The notes beneath the pieces are model-generated. The model did no database searches, was not told where the DNA came from, and was given only the letters and a program-made list of their open reading frames with translations. 64,000 nt of DNA. Source: Streptomyces sp. AC512_CC834. GTDB taxonomy: Bacteria; Actinomycetota; Actinomycetes; Streptomycetales; Streptomycetaceae. The stretch is from contig NZ_JAGMUO010000097.1 in assembly GCF_019049325.1 (NCBI RefSeq), positions 372,001 to 436,000 on the forward strand. The letters run 5' to 3'. Shown one piece after another: positions 1 to 7,875 of the stretch. Position 1 is the first letter of the stretch. Every line of letters starts with the position of its first letter. A program made the position numbers and the translations under genes.

Positions 1-954
1 TCCGCCGAGGGGGTCTGGCTGGCGTTCCCGCTGTACTTCGTCCAGCTCCATCTGCTGTCCCGCCGTGCCGGGCTGATCGCGGTGGTCGGCACGACGGTCG
101 CGGCGGTCACCGGGTTCTCCGCCCACCAGGGCACGTTCACGGCGGCCACCGTGATCGGCCCCACGCTCGGGGCCGCCGTCGCGGTGGCGGTGGTGTGGGG
201 CTACCAGGCGCTGTACCGGGAGAGCGAGCAGCGCCGCCGGCTCATCGAGGAGCTGACCGTCACCCGGGCCGACCTGGCCGACGCCCAGCGGACCGCCGGG
301 GTGCTGGAGGAACGCCAGCGCCTCGCCCGGGAGATCCACGACACCCTCGCCCAGGGGCTGTCCAGCATCCAGTTGCTGCTGCGGGCCGCGGAGCGTGCGC
401 TGCCCGAGCGGCCGGGACCGGCGACCACCTATGTGGGCCAGGCCCGGCAGACGGCGATGGACAATCTCGCCGAGGCCCGCCGGTTCGTCGCCGCCCTCTC
501 CCCGCCGGCCCTGGACGACACCACCCTCTCCGACGCGCTGGACCGGCTGTGCGCCACCACCGGCGACCGGCACGGGATCGACGTCCGCTTCCGTCTCGCC
601 GGCCGGCCCCGCCCCCTGCCCACCGCGCACGAGGTCGCCCTGCTGCGCGTCGCCCAGTCCGCGCTGGCCAACACGGTCGGGCACGCCCGCGCCGGCCACG
701 CCGAGGTGGCCCTGAGCTATCAGGACGACGCCGTCGACCTGGCCGTCACCGACGACGGGGCGGGTTTCGACCCCGGCGCGGTGTCCTCCCCCGGTCCGAC
801 GGGCGCGGGCTTCGGACTGGCCGCGATGCGGGCCCGTATGCACGCCCTGGACGGCACGCTCGCCGTCGAGACCTCCCCCGGACACGGCACCGCGCTCGCC
901 GCGCGGCTCCCCCTGCCGCCCGCCACCGACGACGACCGCGAGGCCCAGCCGTGA
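1..954 (+). CDS. Two-component sensor histidine kinase, NarL/DesK type (5' end outside window)
   Basis: The open frame runs in from base 1, so the N-terminus lies upstream. The visible 317 residues begin inside the membrane domain with two to three hydrophobic segments. A short linker helix follows, then the HisKA_3 dimerisation box REIHDTLAQGL, whose His (codon at about 340) is the expected phosphorylation site, and a C-terminal HATPase domain with DDGAGFD and GFGLAAMRARM. The N-box is atypical (SALANTVGHA). The stop overlaps the GTG of the response regulator by 4 bases, so the two form a coupled pair. The signal is not identifiable. The family call is firm; the full length is unknown. Confidence 0.93.
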   Translation, partial: SAEGVWLAFPLYFVQLHLLSRRAGLIAVVGTTVAAVTGFSAHQGTFTAATVIGPTLGAAVAVAVVWGYQALYRESEQRRRLIEELTVTRADLADAQRTAGVLEERQRLAREIHDTLAQGLSSIQLLLRAAERALPERPGPATTYVGQARQTAMDNLAEARRFVAALSPPALDDTTLSDALDRLCATTGDRHGIDVRFRLAGRPRPLPTAHEVALLRVAQSALANTVGHARAGHAEVALSYQDDAVDLAVTDDGAGFDPGAVSSPGPTGAGFGLAAMRARMHALDGTLAVETSPGHGTALAARLPLPPATDDDREAQP

Positions 955-1595
955 CCGAGACCGCGCCGAAGCCGATCCGACTGCTGCTCGCCGACGACCA
1001 CCCCGTGGTCCGCGCCGGGCTGCGCGCGGTGCTGGAGACCGAGGAGGGCATCACCGTGGCCGCCGAGGCCGCGACCGCCGAGGAGGCCGTCGACCGGGCG
1101 GGGCGGGGCGACATCGACGTCGTCCTGATGGATCTGCGGTTCGGCGGGGGCATGACCGGCGCCCAGGCCACGGCCGCGATCACCGGCCGGCCCGGGGCGC
1201 CGCGCGTCCTGATCGTCACGACGTACGACACCGACGCCGACACGCTGCCCGCCATCGAGGCCGGTGCCACCGGCTACCTCCTCAAGGACGCCCCGCCCGA
1301 GGACCTCGCCGCCGCCGTGCGCACCGCCGCGACGGGCCGCACGGCCCTGGCGCCGACGGTCGCGGACCGGCTCATGACGCGCCTGCGGGAGCCGCACACC
1401 TCGCTGACCCGCCGTGAGACCGAGGTGCTCGCCCTGGTCGCCGAGGGCCTGTCCAACCAGCACATCGGCGAGCGGCTGCATCTGACCGAGGGCACGGTCA
1501 AGTCCCATCTGGCCCGCGTCTACGCCAAGCTGGACGTGGACTCCCGCACCGCCGCGGTCGCCGCCGCCGGCGCCCTCGGTCTCATCCGGCGCTGA
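951..1595 (+). CDS. Response regulator, NarL/FixJ family
   Basis: This 214-residue protein starts at a GTG that overlaps the kinase stop (GTGA). The N-terminal receiver domain has the acidic pair in ADDHPVV, the phospho-acceptor Asp61 in LMDLRF, a Thr in IVTTYD and the conserved Lys in YLLKDAP. The C-terminal LuxR-type HTH (about residues 145-208) reads LTRRETEVLALVAEG...EGTVKSHLARVYAKL. It should be phosphorylated by the upstream kinase and bind DNA. Targets cannot be read from the sequence. Its stop is 13 bases from the convergent end of the MFS gene. Confidence 0.95.
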   Translation: MTETAPKPIRLLLADDHPVVRAGLRAVLETEEGITVAAEAATAEEAVDRAGRGDIDVVLMDLRFGGGMTGAQATAAITGRPGAPRVLIVTTYDTDADTLPAIEAGATGYLLKDAPPEDLAAAVRTAATGRTALAPTVADRLMTRLREPHTSLTRRETEVLALVAEGLSNQHIGERLHLTEGTVKSHLARVYAKLDVDSRTAAVAAAGALGLIRR

Positions 1596-1608
1596 ACCGG
1601 GCCGGGGC

Positions 1609-3375
1609 TCAGCGGGCCTCGGCGCGCAGCTCCGTCAGGGAGCGCGCGGTCAGGGGGCGCGGCTCCTCGTCGGGGTCGACGAGGACGACGGTGCAGGTGG
1701 CGGCGTGGGTGAGGGCGCTGGTGAAGCTGTCGTCGGCGAACTGGGTGAGCGGGCCGCGCGGCGAACGGCCGACCGCGACCGTGCGGGCCCCCACCTCGGC
1801 GGCGTGCCGGGCCAGGAGGCGGCCCGCGGCGGCGTGGTCGCCGACGCCGTGCAGGACCTGACCGGTGGCGGCCACGCCGAGCCCCTTCAGCCGGTCCAGG
1901 TGGGCGGTGACGGCGGCCTTGGCCTCCGCGTCGGTCTCGGTGTCGACGGCCTGTTCCTCGACGACGGCGGTCTGCCGCACGTGGACGACCTCGAGCGGGC
2001 CGCCGGTGTCGCGGGCGAGACGGGCCGCGCTGTCGACGACGGCGGCCGCCTCCGGGTGGGCACCGACGGCCACGACGACGGGCCGCGCGCCGGCCGGTGC
2101 CGGGCCGCCGGCGCCTCCGACGGCGGTGAGCGCCGGCGCGACGGGCTCGCCGTCGATCCCGCCCTTCTCGGCCTCGCGCAGCAGCCCGTGGCCGCTGGCG
2201 AGGACCGGGATGGCGAGCAGGAAGGTGGCGGCGCCGAGGTAGAACGGGACGCTCAGGTCCGTGGCGTCGGCGAGCTTTCCGGCGACGTAGGGGGCCAGGC
2301 CGCCCCCGATGAAGCGGAGGAATCCGTACGCCGAGGAGGCCACGGGGCGCTCGACCGGCGAGACGAGCATGACGGCCTGGGTGGTGAGGGTGTTGTTGAT
2401 GCCGATGAAGGCGCCGCTGACGACGACCGCGACGATCACGGTGGTGGGGTCGGTGACGCCGGCCGCGATGACGGCCATGACGATGCTCAGGCCGAGGAGG
2501 TTGGCGTAGAGGACCGGTGCGGTGCCGTAGCGGGCCTGGAGGCGCGGGGCGAAGAAGACGCTGAAGGCGGCGACCAGCAGGCCCCAGCCGGTGAAGACGA
2601 GGCCGAGTTCGTGGGCGTTCAGCTCCATCGGGTACGGGGCGTAGCCGAGCATGGTGAAGAAGCCCCAGTTGTACAGCAGGGCCATGATGCCCATGGTGAG
2701 CAGGCCGCGGTGGCGCAGTGCCTTGAGCGGGGCGAGCGGTGAGGTGACCCGCTTGGGTTTGGGCAGGTCGGGGACGAAGGCGACGGTGGCTATCAGGGCG
2801 ATGGCCATCAGAGCGGCGACGCCGAAGAAGGGGCCGCGCCAACTGATGCCGCCGAGTTCGCCGCCGAGCAGGGGGCCGACGGCGATGCCGAGGCCGAGGG
2901 CGGTCTCGTAGAGGATGATCGCGCCGCCGAAGCCGCCGCTCGCGGAGGCCACGATGACCGCGAGGGAGGTGGCGATGAACAGGGCGTTGCCCAGTCCCCA
3001 GCCGGCCCGGAAGCCGACGATGCCGTTGATGGAGTCGGTGGTGCCCGCCAGCGCGGCGAAGACGACGATGACGGCGAGACCGGTGACCAGGGTGCGCTTG
3101 GCTCCGATGTGGCTGGAGACCCAGCCGACGAAGAGCATGGCGACGGCGGTGACGACCAGGTAGCTGCTGAACAGCAGGGAGACCTGGCTGGGGGTGGCGT
3201 CGAGGCTGTCGGCCAGCGCGGGCAGGATCGGGTCGACCAGGCCGATGCCCATGAAGGAGATGACACAGGCGAAGGCGACGGCCCAGACGGCCTTGGGCTG
3301 CCGGAACGGACTGGCGGTCCTGGCGTGCGGCGTGCCCTGTCGCTGTGGCGCGCCCGGTCCTTGCGATGCGCTCAT
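1609..3375 (-). CDS. MFS (DHA1-type) exporter fused to a C-terminal universal stress domain
   Basis: This 588-residue protein has two parts. Residues about 28-410 form a 12-helix major facilitator with an antiporter-like motif (GLGIAVGPLLGGEL), typical of drug/H+ exporters. After an Ala/Gly/Pro linker, residues about 435-570 form a Usp fold (VVVAVGAHPEAAAVVDSAARLA ... VAVGRSPRGPL) with a degenerate nucleotide loop. There is no stop or frame change between them, so it is a real fusion. The ATG overlaps the stop of the MarR gene by 4 bases, so export is probably under that regulator. Substrate unknown. Confidence 0.9.
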   Translation of the reverse strand: MSASQGPGAPQRQGTPHARTASPFRQPKAVWAVAFACVISFMGIGLVDPILPALADSLDATPSQVSLLFSSYLVVTAVAMLFVGWVSSHIGAKRTLVTGLAVIVVFAALAGTTDSINGIVGFRAGWGLGNALFIATSLAVIVASASGGFGGAIILYETALGLGIAVGPLLGGELGGISWRGPFFGVAALMAIALIATVAFVPDLPKPKRVTSPLAPLKALRHRGLLTMGIMALLYNWGFFTMLGYAPYPMELNAHELGLVFTGWGLLVAAFSVFFAPRLQARYGTAPVLYANLLGLSIVMAVIAAGVTDPTTVIVAVVVSGAFIGINNTLTTQAVMLVSPVERPVASSAYGFLRFIGGGLAPYVAGKLADATDLSVPFYLGAATFLLAIPVLASGHGLLREAEKGGIDGEPVAPALTAVGGAGGPAPAGARPVVVAVGAHPEAAAVVDSAARLARDTGGPLEVVHVRQTAVVEEQAVDTETDAEAKAAVTAHLDRLKGLGVAATGQVLHGVGDHAAAGRLLARHAAEVGARTVAVGRSPRGPLTQFADDSFTSALTHAATCTVVLVDPDEEPRPLTARSLTELRAEAR

Positions 3376-3860
3376 GTGCGGTGTTCCTCCTGGGTGTCCT
3401 GACGGTTGTGGATGACCCGGGCCAGGGCCAGGAGCGCGGTGGTGGTGGCCTGCCGCTCCGGGACGGTCATGTCCTGCATGAGCTGATCGAGGGCCCCGGC
3501 CCGCTCGGCACGTCGCCGCGCGAGGATCTCCAGCCCGGTGGACGTCACCTCGACGAGCACGCCGCGGCCGTCGCTGGCGTCGGCGGTGCGCCGGGCCAGT
3601 CCCGCCCGTTCCAGGCGCGTGACGAGTTGGGTCATGTTCGGCTGGGAGACGCCCTCGGCCCTGGCGAGTTCGGTCAGCCGCTGCGGACCCTCACGACTCA
3701 GCCTGGCCAGCGTCGAGGAGGCGGCGGTGCTGAGACCGCCGGTCCGGGCGCTCTGCCGCACGTACCGGATCATCTGCTCTACGGCGATGATCAGGTCGTC
3801 CGGGGACGTGGGCGGGGGTGGTACCGGACCCATGGGCACATCCATAAGCGCATTATGCAT
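3372..3860 (-). CDS. MarR family transcriptional regulator
   Basis: A 162-residue winged-helix protein. The recognition region reads LTELARAEGVSQPNMTQLVTRLERAGLARR and the wing DGRGVLVEVT. Its stop overlaps the start of the MFS-Usp gene (ATGA), the usual arrangement of a MarR repressor and its exporter. Three in-frame ATGs lie close together (3860, 3845, 3833) and none has a clear ribosome site. The first is given, but the second would be equally reasonable, and the mRNA may be leaderless. The AT-rich ATGCATAATGC stretch around 3847-3860 could be part of its operator (inference). Confidence 0.9.
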   Translation of the reverse strand: MHNALMDVPMGPVPPPPTSPDDLIIAVEQMIRYVRQSARTGGLSTAASSTLARLSREGPQRLTELARAEGVSQPNMTQLVTRLERAGLARRTADASDGRGVLVEVTSTGLEILARRRAERAGALDQLMQDMTVPERQATTTALLALARVIHNRQDTQEEHRT

Positions 3861-3958
3861 TTAGATGTAACGTGAAACAAGATGGTTCGAGTCCCCTTCT
3901 TCCTGTTGTGCCGGGCGACCTCCGGGGAACTCTTCCAGGGAACAAGGGAGGAAACGGC

Positions 3959-4651
3959 ATGGACTACTGGCGCGGGTTCGCACAGCAGATGGCGTCGTTG
4001 GCACGTGACCTGCTGGCCCAGGAGTCGGTGAACGGCACTCTGGAGCGGATCACCGCTTCGGCCACGGAACTGGTCGAGGACTGCGACGCCGCCGGCATCC
4101 TGATCCTGCGCGGCGACCGGGTGCAGTCTCTCGCCCCCACCGACCAGGTGGTCGTCGACAGCGACGCGCTGCAGGGGCGCGTCAGGGAAGGGCCGTGCTT
4201 CGACGCCGCACGCGCCACGGTGCGGCAGCGGCAGTTCCGGATCGCCGACTTCACCGACGAGGCGCGACGCTGGCCCAAGTACGTGCCCGAGGCCCGCGAG
4301 CTGGGCCTCGGCAGCATGATGGGGTTCCTGCTGTTCACCGAGGACGAGGACCTCGGGGCACTGAACCTGTACTCCTACCGGCCCGGCGCGTTCACCGAGG
4401 CCGACGAGACGGCCGGCTGGCTGCTGGCCTCCCATGCCGCGGTCGCCTTCTCCAGCGCCCGTACGCACGCCCAGTTGCAGGAGGCCATCGGTACCCGCCA
4501 CACCGTCGGCGAGGCCATGGGCATCCTCATGGGCAGTCACCGCCTCACCGAGGACCAGGCGTTCGCCACCCTGCGCCGGTACTCGCAGGACCACAACGTC
4601 AAACTCCGGGACGTGGCCCGGCGGGTGTGCGAGCGGGGCGCCCTGCCCTGA
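3959..4651 (+). CDS. GAF-ANTAR domain protein (putative RNA-binding antiterminator)
   Basis: The ATG at 3959 follows a strong GGGAGGAAAC ribosome site; the frame is open upstream but without such a site. The 230-residue product has a GAF sensory domain (about residues 15-160) and a C-terminal ANTAR domain (about 168-225, TRHTVGEAMGILMGSHRLTEDQAFATLRRYSQ...). ANTAR domains bind dual-hairpin RNA leaders and prevent termination. The GAF domain is assumed to bind a small ligand. It diverges from the MarR gene across about 98 bases. Function beyond the fold is unknown. Confidence 0.9.
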   Translation: MDYWRGFAQQMASLARDLLAQESVNGTLERITASATELVEDCDAAGILILRGDRVQSLAPTDQVVVDSDALQGRVREGPCFDAARATVRQRQFRIADFTDEARRWPKYVPEARELGLGSMMGFLLFTEDEDLGALNLYSYRPGAFTEADETAGWLLASHAAVAFSSARTHAQLQEAIGTRHTVGEAMGILMGSHRLTEDQAFATLRRYSQDHNVKLRDVARRVCERGALP

Positions 4652-4722
4652 GCGGTGTACGCGGGAGCTCTGAGGGGTGTATGCAAGAGAACAGGCAAGG
4701 ATTGAACGAGTTCCTCTCGTTT

Positions 4723-4749
4723 CGATCACGAACCCTCGTATAGTGATCG
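4723..4749 (+). promoter_or_regulatory. Probable cvn operon promoter with flanking inverted repeat
   Basis: CGATCAC (4723-4729) and GTGATCG (4743-4749) form a perfect 7-base inverted repeat around a -10-like TATAGT at 4739-4744. It lies about 92 bases upstream of the first conservon gene. No good -35 is visible, which would fit an activator-dependent promoter. The binding protein is unknown. Confidence 0.4.
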
Positions 4750-4840
4750 CCAGTTGAGTGCCGTGTGAAGCTCTCCGCTCCCACGCGCCCCGTTGGACGA
4801 CACGAGGGCCGCCCCCCGCGGCCTGGCGAGGACCCGATTG

Positions 4841-6505
4841 ATGACCGCGCCCGCCCGCCCCGGCGACCGCCCCGCTCCCGCTCCCCGCGCCCTCGCGGCG
4901 GTGGCCCTGCCGTGCGCCGTCGTGGCGGCGCTCGTCGTCGGCGGCGCCGTCGCCGCCGCGCCCTCCTCGGTGCGCCTTCCGCTCGGCCTGGGCGCGAGCG
5001 CCGCGGCGATCCTGCTCTGCGTGGCCGTGACGGTGGCCGTGCACGCCGTCCGCACGGAGCGGGCCACCCGCCGGCTGCTGGAGGCCGCCCGCACGGACGC
5101 GGACTCTCTCGCCCAGGAGCGGGGGCGGTTGGCGGAGCGGGCCCGCCAGGACCAGGAGCGTCTTCGCGCGGCGGCGGACGGTGAACGGGCCCGTGCCGCC
5201 GCGGAGGCCGACCGCGAACGGGCCGCGCTCATCGCCGGGTTCGACGGCGAGCGCGAGCGGCTCACGGACGGTTTCGAGCAGGAGCGGGCGCGGCTGGCCG
5301 ACCAGCGGGCCCAGGAGGCCGCACGGCTCGCCGAGGAGACCGCCCGGCTGCGCGCCCGGCTCGAGGGGGCCACCGGTGAGCGTGCCGCCGCCGTCTCCGC
5401 GACCGCGAACGCGGCCGGCCGGATGCAGGCGCTGGCCACCGGGATGCTCGCCGACCTGCGCGCCATGGAGGAACGGCACAGCGACGAGGACGTCCTGGCC
5501 GACCTGCTCCACCTCGACCACCGCACCGCGCAGGCGGGCCGGCTAGCCGACTCCGTCGCCGTCCTCACCGGCGCCCGCTCCGGGCGCCGTTGGGCACGGC
5601 CCATCGGCATGGAGTCCATTCTGCGCGGCGCCATGGGACGCATCGCCGGCTACCAGCGGGTGCGTGTCCACTCCGCCAGCGACACCGCGGTCGCCGGACA
5701 CGCCGCCGAGGGCGTCATGCACGCCCTGGCCGAACTCCTCGACAACGCCGCCAACTTCTCCCCGCCGACGGCCGAGGTCCACGTGTACGTGGAGGCGGTG
5801 CCGGCCGGGGTCATCGTCTCCGTGGAGGACAGCGGACTGGTGATGGGCGAGGTGCAACTGCGCCGGGCCCAGCAGGCGGTGGCCGGTGAGACGGCGGCCC
5901 TCGGCGGTCTGACCGGCACCCGGCTCGGCCTGGCCGTGGTGGGGCGCCTGTCGGCCAAGTACGGGCTGAAGGTGTCCTTCCGGCCGTCCGCGCGCGGGGG
6001 CACGGGCGTACTGATGCTCGTCCCGCAGGACATCCTGAGCGGCCCCGCCGCCTCCGGCCGTCCCTCGGCCGCCCCGTCCCTCACGGACCCCTCCCCCTCC
6101 CCCGCGGCCCCGGCCGGTCTGCCGCCCGCCCCCGCACCGCCCGCCGCCGAGCCCGGGCCCGCCCCCGTCGACGCGGATGCCGAGCCACCGGCCGTCCACG
6201 AGTCGGCGGACCTGGACCCCGACCGGGCCCAGGCGCCAAACGAGCCGTCCACGGAGCTGCCCAAGCGCCGTCGCGGCCGTACCCTCGCCGCCGCCGAACG
6301 CGCCCGGGCCGCCACCCGGGCCCCCGAGCCGCGCGCCGCGCCGCCCGCCGACGACGCGAAGACACGCGCGGCCCGCTTCAGCAGCTTCCGCCAGGCCGTA
6401 CGGCCCACCACAGGCGCCGCACCCGAACCGGCCGAACCGGCCGAGACGGCCGCCGACCACCCGACCCACTCACACGCGCACCCGGAAGGCGACACCACTT
6501 CATGA
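4841..6505 (+). CDS. cvnA: Conservon CvnA: membrane sensor-kinase-like protein (cvn9/RarA-like)
   Basis: The start chosen is ATG 4841 behind GGCGAGG; a TTG at 4793 would add 16 residues. The 554-residue protein has two membrane helices (about 16-40 and 47-69) with almost nothing between them, then a long Glu/Arg/Ala-rich coiled coil to about 190, a LLHLDHRTAQAGR segment in the dimerisation position, and an HATPase domain with N-box AELLDNAANFSPP and G2-like TRLGLAVVGRL. The G1 box is DSGLVM rather than DxGxG. A Pro/Ala-rich tail ends in basic clusters. In the S. coelicolor Cvn9 system the A-D products form a membrane heterocomplex resembling a G-protein-coupled system. The stop overlaps cvnB by 4 bases. 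Confidence 0.9.
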   Translation: MTAPARPGDRPAPAPRALAAVALPCAVVAALVVGGAVAAAPSSVRLPLGLGASAAAILLCVAVTVAVHAVRTERATRRLLEAARTDADSLAQERGRLAERARQDQERLRAAADGERARAAAEADRERAALIAGFDGERERLTDGFEQERARLADQRAQEAARLAEETARLRARLEGATGERAAAVSATANAAGRMQALATGMLADLRAMEERHSDEDVLADLLHLDHRTAQAGRLADSVAVLTGARSGRRWARPIGMESILRGAMGRIAGYQRVRVHSASDTAVAGHAAEGVMHALAELLDNAANFSPPTAEVHVYVEAVPAGVIVSVEDSGLVMGEVQLRRAQQAVAGETAALGGLTGTRLGLAVVGRLSAKYGLKVSFRPSARGGTGVLMLVPQDILSGPAASGRPSAAPSLTDPSPSPAAPAGLPPAPAPPAAEPGPAPVDADAEPPAVHESADLDPDRAQAPNEPSTELPKRRRGRTLAAAERARAATRAPEPRAAPPADDAKTRAARFSSFRQAVRPTTGAAPEPAEPAETAADHPTHSHAHPEGDTTS

Positions 6506-6909
6506 CCGGCTCGACCACCGCCGACGAGAAGCTCACCTGGCTCATCGAGGGCCTCCTGGAGCGCACGCCGGGCGCGCGGCACGCGCTCGTCCTGTCCCGT
6601 GACGGACTCAGGCTGTGCCACACCCCGGAACTCACCGTCGACCAGGCCGATCAACTGGCCGCCATCGCCGCCGGCATCCAGTCGCTGTCCCACGGCGCCT
6701 CCGTGGAGTTCGGCGACGGCAGCGGCGGGGTGCGCTCCGCCATGACCGAGTTCTACGGCGGAATCCTGTTCATCGTGGAGGCCGGTGAGGGCGCGCACCT
6801 CGCCGTGGTCACCTCGGAGGAGGCGGACGCGGGGCTCGTCGGGCACAACATGAGCGAACTCGTCGAACAGCTCGGCGAACACCTCACCGCGCCGCCGCGC
6901 ACGTCATGA
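6502..6909 (+). CDS. cvnB: Conservon CvnB: roadblock/LC7 domain protein
   Basis: This 135-residue protein is a single roadblock/LC7 fold (LTWLIEGLLERTPGARHALVLSRDGL ... FIVEAGEGAHLAVVTSEEADAG). In conservons it is thought to act with the GTPase, like GTPase-activating roadblock proteins, and to bind CvnA. It overlaps cvnA and cvnC by 4 bases each, so translation is coupled and stoichiometry is probably fixed. Confidence 0.93.
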   Translation: MTGSTTADEKLTWLIEGLLERTPGARHALVLSRDGLRLCHTPELTVDQADQLAAIAAGIQSLSHGASVEFGDGSGGVRSAMTEFYGGILFIVEAGEGAHLAVVTSEEADAGLVGHNMSELVEQLGEHLTAPPRTS

Positions 6910-7253
6910 GCCGCCCCGGCAGGGACGACGCACCCGACCGGCTGTACACCGTCACCCAGGGACGCAGCGGTTCGGGCCCCGACAACCCCTTCGACCTGGT
7001 CACCCTCGTGGTCGCCGAGTGCGATCCGACCCCCGGCATGCAGTCGGAGCACACGGCGATCCTGAGGCTCACCGAGGCCCCCACGGCCGTGGTGGAGATC
7101 GCCGCCGAACTGCGGCTCCCGGTGAGCATCACCAAGATCCTGCTCTCCGACCTGCACGCCGCCGGCCGGGTGAGCGCACGCCACCCGTACACCGCAGCCG
7201 TCCCCGATCCCGACATCCTGGAGCAGGTGCTCGTTGGACTCCGCAATCTCTGA
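6906..7253 (+). CDS. cvnC: Conservon CvnC: DUF742 protein
   Basis: A 115-residue DUF742 protein. The N-terminal segment DRLYTVTQGRSG is followed by a winged-helix-like region (HTAILRLTEAPTAVVEIAAELRLPVSITKILLSDLHAAGRVSAR). DUF742 is found almost only between a roadblock gene and a conservon GTPase. Its exact job is not settled, and the helix-turn-helix look may serve protein binding rather than DNA binding. It overlaps the GTPase gene by 20 bases. Confidence 0.92.
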   Translation: MSRPGRDDAPDRLYTVTQGRSGSGPDNPFDLVTLVVAECDPTPGMQSEHTAILRLTEAPTAVVEIAAELRLPVSITKILLSDLHAAGRVSARHPYTAAVPDPDILEQVLVGLRNL

Positions 7254-7875
7254 CGCCCGTACCCCAGCACGCACCCCGGCGCGCACCCCGCTGGGTGCGT
7301 CCGCCGACAACGGCCTGAAGATCGTGGTCGTGGGCGGGTTCGGCGTCGGCAAGACGACCATGGTCCGCTCGGTCAGCGAGATACGTCCCCTCAACACCGA
7401 GGAGACGATGACGCAGGCCGGCGAGGCGGTCGACGACACCAGCGAGGTGCGCGGCAAGACCGCGACGACCGTCGCCTTCGACTTCGGCCGCATCAGCCTC
7501 GACACGCGCAACGTGCTGTACCTGTTCGGCGCGCCCGGCCAGGAGCGGTTCTGGTTCCTGTGGGACCGGCTGTTCTCCGGCACCCTCGGCGCGGTGGTCC
7601 TGGTCGACACCCGCCGCATCGACGACTCCTGGTACGCCATCGACCGCCTGGAGCACCACGGCACGCCGTTCATCGTGGCCTGCAACGACTTCGGCGGCCC
7701 GGAGCATTCGCCCGAGGCCGTCCGGGAGGCCCTCGACCTGGACCCGCTGGTACCGCTGGTCTCCTGCGACGCCAGGTCCCGCGAGTCCAGCAAGCAGGTG
7801 CTGATCGCGCTGGTCGAGCACCTGCGGGCCCGCTACACCGGCCAAGCCGCCCCGCCCCGACAGGAGTTCGTGTGA
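7234..7875 (+). CDS. cvnD: Conservon CvnD: small Ras-like GTPase
   Basis: The start is a TTG at 7234 inside the end of cvnC, giving 213 residues. The P-loop is GGFGVGKTT (about residues 34-42). The switch II region reads FGAPGQERFWFLWDRLF instead of DTAGQ, and the base-recognition loop is VACNDFGG in place of NKxD; both deviations are usual for this bacterial family. It is the G-protein-like member of the conservon complex. The stop overlaps the GTG of the next gene (GTGA). Confidence 0.93.
   Translation: MDSAISDARTPARTPARTPLGASADNGLKIVVVGGFGVGKTTMVRSVSEIRPLNTEETMTQAGEAVDDTSEVRGKTATTVAFDFGRISLDTRNVLYLFGAPGQERFWFLWDRLFSGTLGAVVLVDTRRIDDSWYAIDRLEHHGTPFIVACNDFGGPEHSPEAVREALDLDPLVPLVSCDARSRESSKQVLIALVEHLRARYTGQAAPPRQEFV

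Noticed and set aside
1609..2090. Usp part of the MFS protein as a separate gene
   Set aside because: No internal stop, ribosome site or likely start separates it from the transporter part.
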